Of a stretch of 64,000 nucleotides of DNA, positions 22,811 to 34,096 are shown one piece after another. Position 1 is the first letter of the stretch. Each line of letters opens with the position of its first letter. A model generated the notes under the pieces. It was not told the DNA's origin. It worked only from the letters and a program-made list of their open reading frames with translations, and searched no databases. A program made the translations under genes and the position numbers. The stretch is from assembly GCA_037157565.1 (NCBI GenBank), contig JAZHRO010000013.1, positions 77,307,501 through 77,371,500 on the forward strand. The letters run 5' to 3'. This stretch comes from Thalassia testudinum. Lineage: Eukaryota; Streptophyta; Magnoliopsida; Alismatales; Hydrocharitaceae.

Positions 22811-24761
22811 GACTTCCCCACATATGCAAATTTGTTGGGATGGAGTACAAAGGGAAAGTTTGCTTGTCCAATATGTATAGATGACACTCATCATCTTCAA
22901 CTACCTGAAAGCAACAATTTCTGTTATTAGGGACACCGTGGATTCTTGCCAGTTGAGCATAAATGGCGAACAACAATGTTTAAGGATAAATTCGATGGAA
23001 AAACTTATTGGTATTCTTCCAAGAATCCGAGGAATATGCTAAGTACAAATTTAATAAAGTTATCAAATTTTCAAATAATGGAGAAATTACAACAACTTGG
23101 CAACATACGATTAGGTCGTCTGCTCAAAAAAGATCAAATAGCTTTGAAACATACGGGTCTTAAAAAGAAGAGCATTTTCTTCATGGAACTCCTGTATTAG
23201 AAAGATCTAGCTATTCGACATAATCTTGATGTCATGCATATTGAGAAGAATGTTATGGACAACATTTTAGATGTGTTCAATTTAACTGATAATCCAAAGG
23301 ATACAGTAAAAACGAGAAAAGACATGATAACTTTAGGCATTTGTCAGAGTTACAAGTTATTGAAAAAGAAGACGGCAGTTGTGACTTCTTGGAAGCCATT
23401 TACAACCTAAATAATGATCAACGAGAGAAAGTTTGCACCTTCTTGAAAGAAGTATGAGTGCCAGATGGCTATTCTTCACAACTTTCTCGATGTGTAAATG
23501 AGGCTCAAAAGAAAATTAGTGGGTTAAAGAGTTACGACAGTCACGTTTACATGCAAGTCTTGTTCCCACTAGCTACTCGTGGAGTGCTACCTGATCTAGT
23601 TGTGGATTCATTTATAGAGATGAGTCGATATTTCAAAGTTATTTGTTCAAAAACTGTAGATTCTGATTTATTAGAGTACTGGGATATGCAAATAGTCGTC
23701 ACATTATGTAAAATGGAGAAGATATTTCCTCCGTCGTTCTTTGATGTCATGGTTCATTTAACTCTGCATCTTGCAAATGAAGCGAAAGTTGCTGGACCTA
23801 TGCAATACAAATGGATGTATCCTGTTGAACGATTTCTAAAGAAACTTAAAGATTATGTATTAAATAAGGCTAAGCTTGAAGGATCTATTGTGGAAGGATA
23901 TCTTGTAGAAGAGTCCATTAACTTCTGTGCCATATATATGGATCAGTCAGATAATCGATTTAATTGATTATAGAGAAATTATGATGGAGGGTACAATGAA
24001 AACGATGAAGATTATCTTTCCATGTTTGATATTCCAAGGTCTATCCTCCACACAGAGTATAAATCAATCTCTGAAATAGATTGGCGTCTAGCTCACTTGT
24101 ACATTCTTAAGTAGATTCCAGAAGTTGATACATTTTATAATGAATTTAAGGAGTGTTCACATCCAGAAACACGCGAGGTCGATTTTCTCGAGTGGTTTAA
24201 ACAATGTGTTATTCAAATGAAAGAAGAGAACGACCCACGATGGTTGGAGGACTTTGACATAATATTGAATCAACCGATGAGCTATGAACATTACCATTCA
24301 GGTTACATTATAAATGGATTCAAACTTAGGACAAAATTCATAGATGATATGAAGGTCACGTAGCATGTTGGTGTTGCTGTTAGTTGCGATTTGAATATTG
24401 GTTGTGATGGCCACTACGGACATATTGAAGAAATAGTTGAGATGAGCTTTAGATACAATCGTAGAGTTGTCCTTTTCAAGTGCAATGGGTTCGACGTATT
24501 TAAAGAAGACATTGGCTTCAAACTTGACAAGAAGCACAGTTTTTAAGTTTGAATAAGAATCGTTGAATTTTTCATTCTTCAAAACCGTTTACATTAGCAT
24601 GTCAAGTATCTCAAGTCTTCTACGTCCCTGACAACAACAGAAATGGATGGATTATACCCGTACGGATAATTCCATGTGAATATTTTACCATGCAAAAAAA
24701 TATCGACCATGAAGTAGAAGCAAGTGCTTATCAAGAACACTTACGAGAAGTTGGTGCAGGT
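22811..24761 (+). pseudogene. TNP2-type CACTA transposase, C-terminal half
   Basis: Begins with the zinc-binding KGKFACPICIDDTHHL segment, then HRGFLPVEHKWR. The best-preserved frame, 23458-23967, reads SQLSRCVNEAQKKISGLKSY, then HVYMQVLFPLATRGVLPD, and FPPSFFDVMVHLTLHLANEA, followed by MQYKWMYPVERFLKKLK. This is the conserved domain found after the TNP2 core in CACTA transposases (DUF4218-like). It is followed by YLVEESINFC and, near 24640-24760, a weaker tail. Several stops (for example 23446-23457 and 23965) and frameshifts are present. It ends at REVGAG, where E is inserted; the next bases after E continue ARDIDR. Confidence 0.88.
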
Positions 24762-27717
24762 TGATGAGAAGCTCATCATGATATCTAATTACCCTTAATT
24801 AACTAGTCTTCCTAGTTAATTAGCTAAGAATATGTGAATATATGGGTTAATTATTAAATAAGGGATATATAATAAAGGACCTTAAAATAAGTTTAAAATG
24901 CTATTTTATCATCCAATTAATATTATTAATAATCTAATTAATAATTGGACTCGAGATATTAATAATCATTTATCTAATTAATACATTAATTAACTTAAGC
25001 ATAATATATACCTAAGTATGTAATAACTTAAGTAACATTACTTAATTAAATAAATTAACATAAAAAGGTCAAAAATGTAAATTCAAGGTTTAAATATAAT
25101 AATTACCTTATTTACAATCAAATATAAAAAGTTGAAAAAGATCTAAATTAAAATAAACCTTGAAAACCTGAGTTTACATTTTGGTCCTTATATTTTATTT
25201 CAATCGGGTCCTTATTTTTCATATAAGTCCTTAGGATTCACTGCATATAAGTCCCTGACTTCTTCTTCTTCTTTTCAACCGGTTGAACGGCTGACGACCG
25301 AAGGTGCTGCCACCGCACAATCACCGCCCATCCAACATCATCTCTCCTTTAAGCTCCTGGAGCTTGCGCTCATCACTCTATCTTCATCCATCGGTCTGGA
25401 TGACACTTTTATCCTAATTTAGGGTAGGAGATAACTTCACCGTCGTCGGAGAAGACACCAGTGGTTAACCTCCTCCCAGCTTCAAACGCGTCCAGATTCC
25501 TCCTCCTTCGTTGCCATCAACTATAAATATCCCCTGACCCCCTTAATTTTCTTCAAGTTGGCTCCCTTCCCTCTTCTTCACTGCAGCCAACCCAATAGGC
25601 TATTCACTCCACAACTCTAGCAACTTCCCACCTCATCTTCCGACTTCCTCCATCCACCTTAGTTAGCTCTGGAACTTCGCTGAGGTCAGCCGCGTCTCTG
25701 GACACAAGCGCTAACCAAGGAGATCCTTTACTTCACCTCACAACCGCCGTCGGAGATCTTCCAATTACCCTCTGATTTCACTCCTCCGTCATCAGTCATC
25801 AACGGAGTTCCTCTGTCCCCTTCGTCCAGGTAATAGTAGGATAGGAGTAGGAGTAGAGTAGTTTAGATAGTTAATTAGGTAAGTAGTTAGTGTAATGTCA
25901 GATTTCTAAAGTTCATCTTCCTCGACTTCGGCGAGCTCCTTGAGCTTGCTAGAGCCTTAATTTTGTCTTTTGAAACCACTGATCACCTTCCTTTATCTTT
26001 CACGATCATTTCTATCACACTTAATCTTTAATTTGATCACTGATTCGCCTAATCCACATCCACCTTCATCAACTACTTCTGCTGTCCATGGCAGCGGTAG
26101 TTGACCTAAATTTCACATCCATTGGATCCTCCATCATCAACTCATCACTAAAGGATCCTAATTATCACCTTAATTTGATTAAATACTATATATAACTTAA
26201 AAGCCTAATTCTATTTAAGCTCTTGAGCTCGCTGTCAATGGCGGCTCAGGAGTAGTTAAAACTTTAAATTAATTATATATTTATGAACGCAAATTACTTT
26301 TGACTTGTTTTGACCACTCCTCTGAGTGGGAGATCAAGGCTTGTGCTTTAACCAACTTAGATTACATTCAAATTGAATTCACTATTTAATCTCACATCTA
26401 ATGAGTAAATGAAGAAATTAATACGATCCTGAGGTTCCTTGTGACCTTAGGAACCTTTTCAAGTCAAAAATGGCATAAATTTTCATTTTGTGCATAGGTT
26501 TCATCTTTTTTTGGACTTACCGGAGATCCAGTGAGTAAAAACTGATCTTCAGCCTATAGAAGTTGATGAGAAGTTCCACAATGATGTAATATTAATCATT
26601 GATTAGTTTGAGGTCATTTATTTGGGATTTAAACAATTGGAGTTGTACATAAGGATTCATCTTCTCCAACTCCGACGGAGTTGGAGAAGTTTGACAGAAG
26701 ACTCTAAGTTGCATTTAAGGTATTAAAAAGCTTCAGTGCGATGCACTGAAGTTAATTTTGTGCTCAAATTAGTGTAACAACCTCATGATTGCCCTGACGA
26801 ACAAACCACATTTTGAGTTCAAGCGATGAGCCTGAACCCTAGATTCTTAGGTCCAAACATCTGTTGAAGGGGTTGAGCAAGTTTCTGAGGTTGAGAAGAA
26901 GCGATTTTAGGTTTTAATTTCTTGAGAAAAGGCATAGAATAGAAAGTCAAATTTTGAGGCCTTATAGTCAAACCTGAGTTTGAAATTTGGATTTTGAGCT
27001 CAATTTGATGATTAGATGAGTTTGGATTGTCTCCAAGATTCATATGAATGATTTTTGGTGAATTAGATGAGCTCTGTGAAGTAATTTGATTGGAATTCAT
27101 TAACTGCCAGTTTGGATTGTTTTTAAACCCAAATTGTTGGCAATGGTTTTTGGATGAGATTTGAATGTGATTTCTACCCAAATAAGCTTGTAACAACCCT
27201 TAAAAGTTATTCCAATCGATTGAACATGATCTTAGCTGTCTATTAAGTCTTTCTTAAGCCTAAATTCATTCTCTGAAGCTTTCAGAGAAGCTTCAACCTT
27301 CTTTGTTGTTCCTGAAGCTCTTGAGAGCTTAAAACCCACACAAGCAGCTACAGAATACTCTGTAGAACTTATGTAGAGCCTTAGCTAAGAGCTTAAGTCC
27401 AGAATGTGGACTCTGCAAGCATGAATACCATTTCCAGGCCATTAAATACCGTAGAAAACCCATAATTTTGCCCTTAAAATCGAAGAGGAAATATTCCCCT
27501 TAGCATTAAATTGAAAGCACAATCTTGTAGAGCAACTCAAGAGCTTTCCAACAAGCTTTTGTTTGCTTGATTTGGAGCCTGAGCTTGGAGATGTCATCAC
27601 CTGAAGTTGGCTCTGGAAGGGGAAACTTTAGTCCCACATCGAGAAACCTTGAGCGCTCGCCTTGGTATAAAAGGTTTTTGTTTATTATGCTACTCATTCG
27701 TCAGCGCTCGGTGCACG
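24762..27717 (+). mobile_element. Large solo LTR E, first segment
   Basis: E starts TGATGAGAAGCTCATCATGA and ends ...GTCATCA at 39239, with perfect CAGGT duplications (24757-24761, 39240-39244). Without the Tekay element it is 4,086 bp, and the start is not repeated at the end, so it is a solo LTR or a non-coding element. The first 20 bases differ from the minus-strand start of D2 by one base, and both carry the USE/TATA promoter, so D and E are related families. No protein domain is visible; the 125-residue minus-strand frame at 26819-27196 is judged chance. The segment is cut at 27717 just downstream of the promoter. Confidence 0.8.
27631..27672 (+). promoter_or_regulatory. USE plus TATA, 24-bp spacing (E)
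   Basis: GTCCCACATCG at 27631-27641 is an exact upstream sequence element, preceded by TTTA. TATAAAA starts at 27666 after a 24-bp gap. A run of five T follows the TATA box. The first bases of any transcript fall immediately before the Tekay insertion at 27718. Confidence 0.75.
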
Positions 27718-30401
27718 TGTTACGACCCGATTCCCGAATCCTTACAGGAACGAGACTGACTTGACTCGACTAATCCCATGACCTAGTCGTCCAACAAGAA
27801 ATAACCAAAAAGCAGGAAAGTAAATCACATTCACCATGCTAAGTAACTAACAGTAAAAGAGTACAAACAGTAAAGGAAATAAAAGCTGCTAACAGTACAT
27901 ATCACCACCACAACAGTAAAGCGAAAACAAAGTACAGAAACGTAAACGGTAACAAGAGTCTGAACTCACTAACAAAAGGAAGTAAAACAACAGGAAACTA
28001 CTGCTGGGCTCGACTGGGCCCAACACCCTCTGCAGCCGGCGGCTCGGGCTGCTCAACTCTTGGACCTGTAAAGGGTTACAGGAAAAACGGAGTCAGCGAA
28101 TGCTGAGTAAAGTGGTAACCAACTAACTAAAGTAGTAAAGGGTAATAGGTAAATTTATCTTTCCAATTATTTATTTTACAAGCCATTCTTTTTCACCCAT
28201 CGGTTTACTTTTCAGATCTCTTTCTTGATCTCGTATGTTCCTCGTGGGAATGATCTTGATTGTAGTCTTTTCCGAAGAGTAGAAGGCACACGTGGTGTTC
28301 TCCTGTCCGAAGGAGTCCCCCGTTGTAATCCTACACCCAGTCAACCACCCCAAGGTCACGGACAGACGTAGAGGTGACTACAGCACGCGCGATAAGCGCA
28401 CGAGTAGCTACCTTGCACTGGCACGCGGTCAGTCATTTTCGCTAGCGGGTACGCCCAAAGTACAACACAGAACAATATATGGCCTAGCCCTCTCAGTAAT
28501 AGGGGTCTAGCCCCTCAGAACCAAACAGGGGTCTCGCCCCTCCACAGTCCGTGCACCCTCGTCTGACTACCCCGATTTACCCAGTGGGCCTAACAAGTCG
28601 GTGTAGGGTGGCTAGCTGAACCCCGGGTCTCGTGGGGTGGCTACCTCTCTCCCTACACTAGTAGCTCTCCCCGGTACAGTATACGCGAGGGCCAAAGAAG
28701 TCGATGTAGACTGGCCAATCCTAACCCCGAGTCCCAACCCAAGGGCGGCTAGCTCCGCTCTACACTAAACGGGGGACAGTCACTCTCCTTGGTACCACGT
28801 ACTCAAGGGCTAACACACTTCCCACTCAAATTTCCAGATCCATTCCATTTATTCACAGGAGCTCTACTCCTAGTTCCCTGTAGGGTTTATGCTCGTATTC
28901 ACCATGTTGTTCTAGACCAGATTTCATCATTCACATTTCTATTCTTATATTATACACATGCAGCTCGTATTTCCATCATTTAACATATACAACAAGTAAT
29001 GTCACAGGTAACTGTTCAACTAGCACAGGCATTTCATATTTCACAAGAAGCTCTTATTTATTAACAGGCAATTGTTTACATTTCTATTCATTCATTTAAG
29101 ACTGCAATGTCAAATACGCATTTAAATAGTACAAGTACTTCTCGTCATAGGATTCATGCCACATCCTAGGTTTATAGTTATCCAATTTCACATATGAATT
29201 TATGCTTCATAATTAAAGCAGGGGAAACCACTCTACCAAACAACCCGAGAGTACTGGGGGCTCGAACAGCAAGCTCATGTGCCTCTGCAGGTCCTGAACA
29301 CGCAACAGATCTAAGTCCTATACTATGGGACATACCACAACGGAATGTTCAGAACAGTATAAAAGGATTTCTAACATGTAGAGGAACTCACAAGGAATCC
29401 ATAGATATCTTGTTTGCATAAAACGGACCTCAAACGGACCCTAAACGGGTCAAAAACAGAACTACAGACCTAAATCAGATGTCTGGCACAAGGTCTAGAT
29501 GTCTTAAAAGTAACCAGAGTCTCACCTTAGGTTCGTGTGTCGACTTCAGACGTCCAGAACCCCTATTTGATCGTCTAGATCCAACTCCAGACGTTCGACC
29601 TCTCCTTCAGTCGTCTGGGAGTGCTTGAAGTCGTCTGGTAAGTTATCCAGACGTCCGAAATGCATAGGAGGGCATGCCCCACGCCTTCCTGAAGCTATCT
29701 CTGCACGCGATAGGCGAATCACCCACTTTTAGACATGCATATCGAAGCTGCGGTGCGGCCTATATGGCCGTAACCGTAAGAGGAACATACCTTCACGGAA
29801 CACTACTTTCAGATGTCCGATGTCGTCACCAGACGTCGAACCCGTCGTCTAGATGGCACGCCAGATGTATGATTCTAGGAAAATCCCAGAACCAAAACAA
29901 CCTCCTGCTCCTCGCTGCGCGCAGCCGTGGCCTCTCCTCCTCGCCTGCAGCTCTGGCTATAGCAAGTGTCGGGGATGTCTCCCCCGACGCGCTCCTCCTC
30001 CTGCACGCGTCTCTCCTGCCGTGCGTCCTCCAACGAGCTCCCACGAGCTCGCGAGCTCAAGCTCTTCCTCCTCTCCTCACGTCGCCTCTCCTCCTTGTCT
30101 CTCGCTCTCGCGCCTTCTCTCATGCTCACCCCTCTCGCTGTAGTGGGGAGGAAAGAAGGAAGGTGGCTGTGGTGGAGTGGGGAGGAGAGGAAGGGGAAGA
30201 GGGGTTTTATAAGGGAGTGGCTAGGGTTCTGCGGGGGAGAAGGTAGACAGAGAAGAGGGGAAAAGGCAGTCTGCGCGTAGCCAGCGTGCAGACGCAAAGC
30301 TACGTACAAATTCTCAATTTCCAGATGTCTGGGAAGGGGTCCAAACGTTTGACCGATAGTCCAGACATCCTAAAGGGCTCAGAACAGAATGGGTCTTTAC
30401 A
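27718..30401 (-). repeat. 3' LTR of the Tekay element
   Basis: 2,684 bp; sense start at 30401 (TGTAAAGACCC), end at 27718 (GTCGTAACA). TATA box TTATAAAAC on the minus strand at about 30203-30213, about 190 bp into the LTR. GACGTC-type dyads cluster in U3 and again at 29478-29655, with CGTC cores at 29572, 29592, 29612, 29632 and 29652. Just upstream in sense direction lies a decayed polypurine stretch containing TTTCGGGGACGAAACTT, the usual phrase before the 3' LTR of these elements. Confidence 0.93.
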
Positions 30402-30484
30402 TCATAACAAACTTAAAGGAAGTTTCGTCCCCGAAACTTGAGCTAGCTAGGGTGCGGAAAAGGAAATATACACTCATAACAAAC

Positions 30485-31077
30485 TTAAAGAGGATCGAAG
30501 CCTGTTCGAAAAAACGTACCCTCAAAAAGCTCCGGGTATCGCTCTCGCATCGCCGCCTCAGGCTCCCAGGTAGCCTCCTCATACCGCTGGCTCCTGCACA
30601 AGACCTTCACCAGGGTTACCTGCTTCCATCTCAAACTCTGGACAGCTCTATCTAGTATCTGCATTGGTCTCTTGGGATAGGTCAGGTCGTCACCCACCTC
30701 GACACTCTCGTGGCTCAGAACGTGAGTGGGATCAGCGACGTACTTCCTGAGGTTGGACACGTGGAACACGGAGTGCACACCAGAAAGCTGGGGGGAAGGG
30801 CAAGCCGGTAAGCAACGAGTCCTACCCGCTCCAGGACCTCAAAGGGTCCCACAAACCTCGGCGTAAGCTTCCCTTTCACCCCAAAATGCTGCAAGCTCTT
30901 CATGGGAGAAACACGAAGAAAGACGTGATCTCCAACCTCGAACTGCACCTCTCTGCGCTTCCGGTCGGCATAACTCTTCTGTCTACTCTTGACAGTGCGA
31001 AGTTGTCTGTGAATCTGCTCTACCACCTCCTGACTCTGCCGGATCAGCCTGGGGCCAACCTCCCACTTGGTCCCCAC
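30485..31077 (-). pseudogene. Integrase C-terminus and chromodomain-like tail (Tekay)
   Basis: The first frame (31077-30715) carries YADRKRREVQFEVGDHVFLR, then LTPRFVGPFEVLERVG and YRLALP, the GPY/F-type module at the end of chromovirus integrases. A frameshift near 30780 moves the rest to another frame (30778-30485) with HSVFHVSNLRKYV and a chromodomain-like LVKVLCRSQRYEEATWEPEA. In this family the tail binds modified histone or centromeric chromatin and guides insertion. Family role is established; the target here is unknown. Confidence 0.85.
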
Positions 31078-31139
31078 CTCAACCTAACTTAAGGGTGCAG
31101 TACACCTCCATCCCTACAGAGCCTCGTAGGGTGCCATGC

Positions 31140-31788
31140 CGATACTCGAGTGATAGCTATTATTATATAAAAACTCTGCCAGGGGTAAGTGCTCCTCTCA
31201 AGAGCCTCTCCAATCCAATACACAGGCACATAGAAGGTCCTCAAGTGTCTATATCGTGCGCTCTAACTGTCTGTCCGTCTAGGGGTGGTACGCCGTACTG
31301 AACGTCAACCGTGTCCCCAAGGCCTGGTGAAACTCAGCCCAAAACTGGGAGGTAAAACGGGTATCCCAGTCGGATACAATCTCACGTGGAACTCTGTGCA
31401 AATGTACCACATCACGAATATATCTCTCTACCAACTGCGCCGGTCCCAAGGTGACTCGGATCGACAAGAAACGTGCCGTCTTCATCAATCTGTCTACAAT
31501 CACGTAGACTACGTCGTGTCCTCGCTGGGTGACGGGTAAGCCCACCACCAAGTCCATGGTGATGCTCTCCCACTTCCACTTTGGCACTGGAAGTGGCTGC
31601 AACGGCCCTGCAGGCCTCTGTTGTTCGGCCTTCACCTGCTGGCACACCAAACATTGCTGCACGAACTCACCTACATCCCGCTTCATCCCTCTCCACCAAA
31701 AGTCACGTCTTAGATCATGATACATCTTCGTGTTTCCCGGATGTATGGTGAACCTAGACCCGTGTGCCTTAGTCAGGAGCTCTCTCAA
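31140..31788 (-). pseudogene. Integrase core (Tekay)
   Basis: The frame from 31788 shows the zinc-finger end (HPGNTKMY, CLVCQQVK), the first catalytic Asp in ITMDLVVGLP, and the second in VSDWDTRFTSQFW (family: SDRDPRFTS). The third catalytic Glu sits in QLERT, just after a stop following AYHP. A further stop follows. The core is therefore recognisable in full but broken. Confidence 0.9.
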
Positions 31789-31794
31789 GAACTC

Positions 31795-32520
31795 CTAATC
31801 CCTAGGAACGCACAAACATCCTCTCATGCACAACACCTCATCTGTAAAAGAGAAATCTCCTGGGTCCTCTGACAGTATTCTGTCTCGCAACGACTGCAGG
31901 TACGGATCTATCATCTGTCCTGTGGTGATGCAGTTTATCATCTCTGGTCTCGTTTGTCGTGTCACTGTCACTGCCCCACAATGCCCCTGTAACTCTAGGG
32001 GTTGCCAACTGCCCAACTCCTCCATCAGTCTCCAACTTTGTGCCTGTAAGCTGGCCAAGTGGGTGGACGCCTTCTGGCTCAAGGCGTCAGCCACCACGTT
32101 GGCCTTCCCCGGATGGTAGGAGATGTTGCAGTCATAGTCCTTCAGGAGCTCTAACCAACGTCTCTGTCTCATGTTAAGCTCTTTTTGATCAAACAAGTAC
32201 CTGAGGCTCTTATGATCTGTGAAAATCTCAAAGGTCTCACCGTAAAGGTAGTGCCTCCATGTCTTCAGCGTAAAGACAACAGCTGCCAGCTCTAAGTCAT
32301 GGGTAGGGTAGCTATGCTCATGGGACTTCAGTTGCCACGAAGCGTAAGCGACAACGTGACCCCGCTGCATGAGCACACCCCCTAACCCCTGCAACGAAGC
32401 ATCTGTGTAGACAACAAAATCGCCACTGCTATCTGGGATGGTAAGCACAGGAGCCGAAGTCAACCTCTCCTTCAACTCCAGAAAACATGACTCACAAGCA
32501 TCTGTCCAAGCAAAGGGCAC
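31795..32520 (-). pseudogene. RNase H domain (Tekay)
   Basis: A 241-residue open frame. [18 protein letters not shown] holds the first catalytic Asp; [20 protein letters not shown] holds the Glu; [13 protein letters not shown] the next Asp; and VVADALSQK the last. It removes the RNA strand during reverse transcription. This is the best preserved part of the polyprotein. A stop separates it from the RT frame (32521-32526). Confidence 0.92.
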
Positions 32521-32526
32521 GTCCTT

Positions 32527-33299
32527 CTAGCTCAACTGAGTCATAGGTTGTGCAATCTGCGAGAAACCCCTGATAAACCATCGGTAGTAACCTGTCAATC
32601 CCAAGAAACTGCGTATCTCTGTCACTGTACGTGGTCTCTCCCACCTGAGTACTACCTCAACCTTGGCTGGATCTATAGCAAAGCCATCCCCTAAAATCAC
32701 ATCGCCCAAGAAGGTCATCTGTCTCAACCAAAACTCGCACTTGCTGTATTTGGCATACAACCTGTGTCGTCTTAAAGTGTCCAGAACCATCCGCAAGTGC
32801 TGTCCATGCTGTGCCTGATCCCGCGAGTAAACGGGCACGTCATCAATGAATACTACCACAAACTGATCCAAATACGGTCCGAACACTCGGTTCATCAAAT
32901 CCATGAAGGCAGTGGGGGTGTTGGTCAGCCCAAACGGCATGACCAAAAACTCGTAGTGTCCGTACTGGGTGCGGAAAGCTGTATTGGAGACGTCGGTCTC
33001 CCTGATCCTCAACTGGTGGTAGTCTGATCTCAGATCTATCTTAGAGAAAATCGTGGCACCTCATAACTGGTCAAACAAATCATCAATCCTTGGCAGCGGA
33101 TACCCGTTCTTGATGGTGACCCTATTCAGCTGTCTGTAGTCAACACAAAGGCGTAGGGTACCATCTTCTTCTTCACAAATAACATAGGGGCTCCCCACGG
33201 GGACGCACTGGGCCTCACAAAGCCCTTCTCCAACAGGTCCTGCAACTGTGACTTGAGCTCTCGCATCTCAAGTGGTGCCATCCTGTATGGTGCCATAGA
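32527..33299 (-). pseudogene. Reverse transcriptase (Tekay)
   Basis: Starts with the thumb-side approach [20 protein letters not shown] (near 33200), then after a shift RIDDLFDQL, a stop, and [15 protein letters not shown]. The frame 33012-32527 has [18 protein letters not shown] and the active site [12 protein letters not shown] with both catalytic Asp residues present, then [12 protein letters not shown]. The LTNTP stretch replaces the usual LTNAP. Two or more stops break it. Confidence 0.92.
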
Positions 33300-33900
33300 A
33301 ATGGGGCTGGTCCCTGGTACCAGTGAGATCTCAAACTCGATCTCACACTCAAGTGATAGTCCTGGCAACTCCTCTGGAAACACGACGGGGTACTCTCTGA
33401 CCACCGGGATGCTTTGAAAGTTTGCCACAGGGCTGGGCTCTGCCACTACACAAGCTAGAAAGCCCTCACACCCTTGGCCCAAAAGTTTCGCTACTCGAAT
33501 TGCAGAAATGCACCTGAAACCTCCATCGACCGGCTCTCCGAGAAACTCAAAGGAAGGCATCTCCAATATGGAGAAGACAATCTTCCTCTCAAAATAATCC
33601 ACCAAGGAGTGGTAAGAGGACAGCCAATCCATCCCTAGAATCACATGAAAATCCTCCATCGGTATCACGATCAGGTCAGCGGGGAGGCTGTGTCCCCAAA
33701 TACTGACCTCACAGTCTACGTAGACCTCCTCAGCTACAATCTGCTGACCACCCAGACCTCTGATCACAAATGGATCATCTAACAACACACATCATGTCCC
33801 AAACTAACAGCAAAACTCGCAGCAACAAATTAGTGTGTGGCGTCGGAATAAAAAAGTACGTAAACTAATTTGCTGGAAACTGTAACCATACCTGCCACCA
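33300..33900 (-). pseudogene. Aspartic protease, active site lost (Tekay)
   Basis: The frame from 33788 reads LDDPFVIRGLGGQQIVAEEV and DFHVILGMDWLSSYHSLVD, the second half of the chromoviral protease (family: ILGMDWL). The catalytic loop upstream, near 33835, reads VLFYSDATHT where the family has LFDSGATHSF. The catalytic Asp has become Tyr and the Gly Asp. The protein would not process the polyprotein. Confidence 0.82.
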
Positions 33901-34096
33901 CTGAACCTGATGCCCTGGCGTTTCTGTGTGTCAGGGCGTTGATACACCCCTCATCTCTCGGTGTAGTAGAAGCAGCCACACTCTACGTCGGACGGGTAGT
34001 CGCTGGCTTGTACCCTCTCCGCGACTGTTGTCCTCCACGCGCCTGGGAACCACGACCACCTGCTCGACCTCCAGCGCTCGGTGTAAGGAGCATCTG

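Noticed and set aside
26219..26250. GTCAATGGCGGC shared by E, D1 and D2 on the same strand as evidence for equal orientation
   Set aside because: The phrase is a near-palindrome and is not collinear with the USE in the two families, while the terminus, USE and purine tract all support opposite orientation.
26819..27196. 125-residue Asn/Gln-rich frame on the minus strand of E
   Set aside because: It is antisense to the inferred E orientation, has low complexity, and no homologous domain was recognised.
27631..27717. A real snRNA or snoRNA gene downstream of the USE/TATA in E
   Set aside because: The bases after the TATA box do not resemble U6, U3 or other snRNA starts that I know, and the same promoter recurs in D LTRs.
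29674..30309. Open frame of 190 residues and antisense partners in the Tekay 3' LTR
   Set aside because: The equivalent positions of the 5' LTR are disrupted differently; it is LTR sequence.
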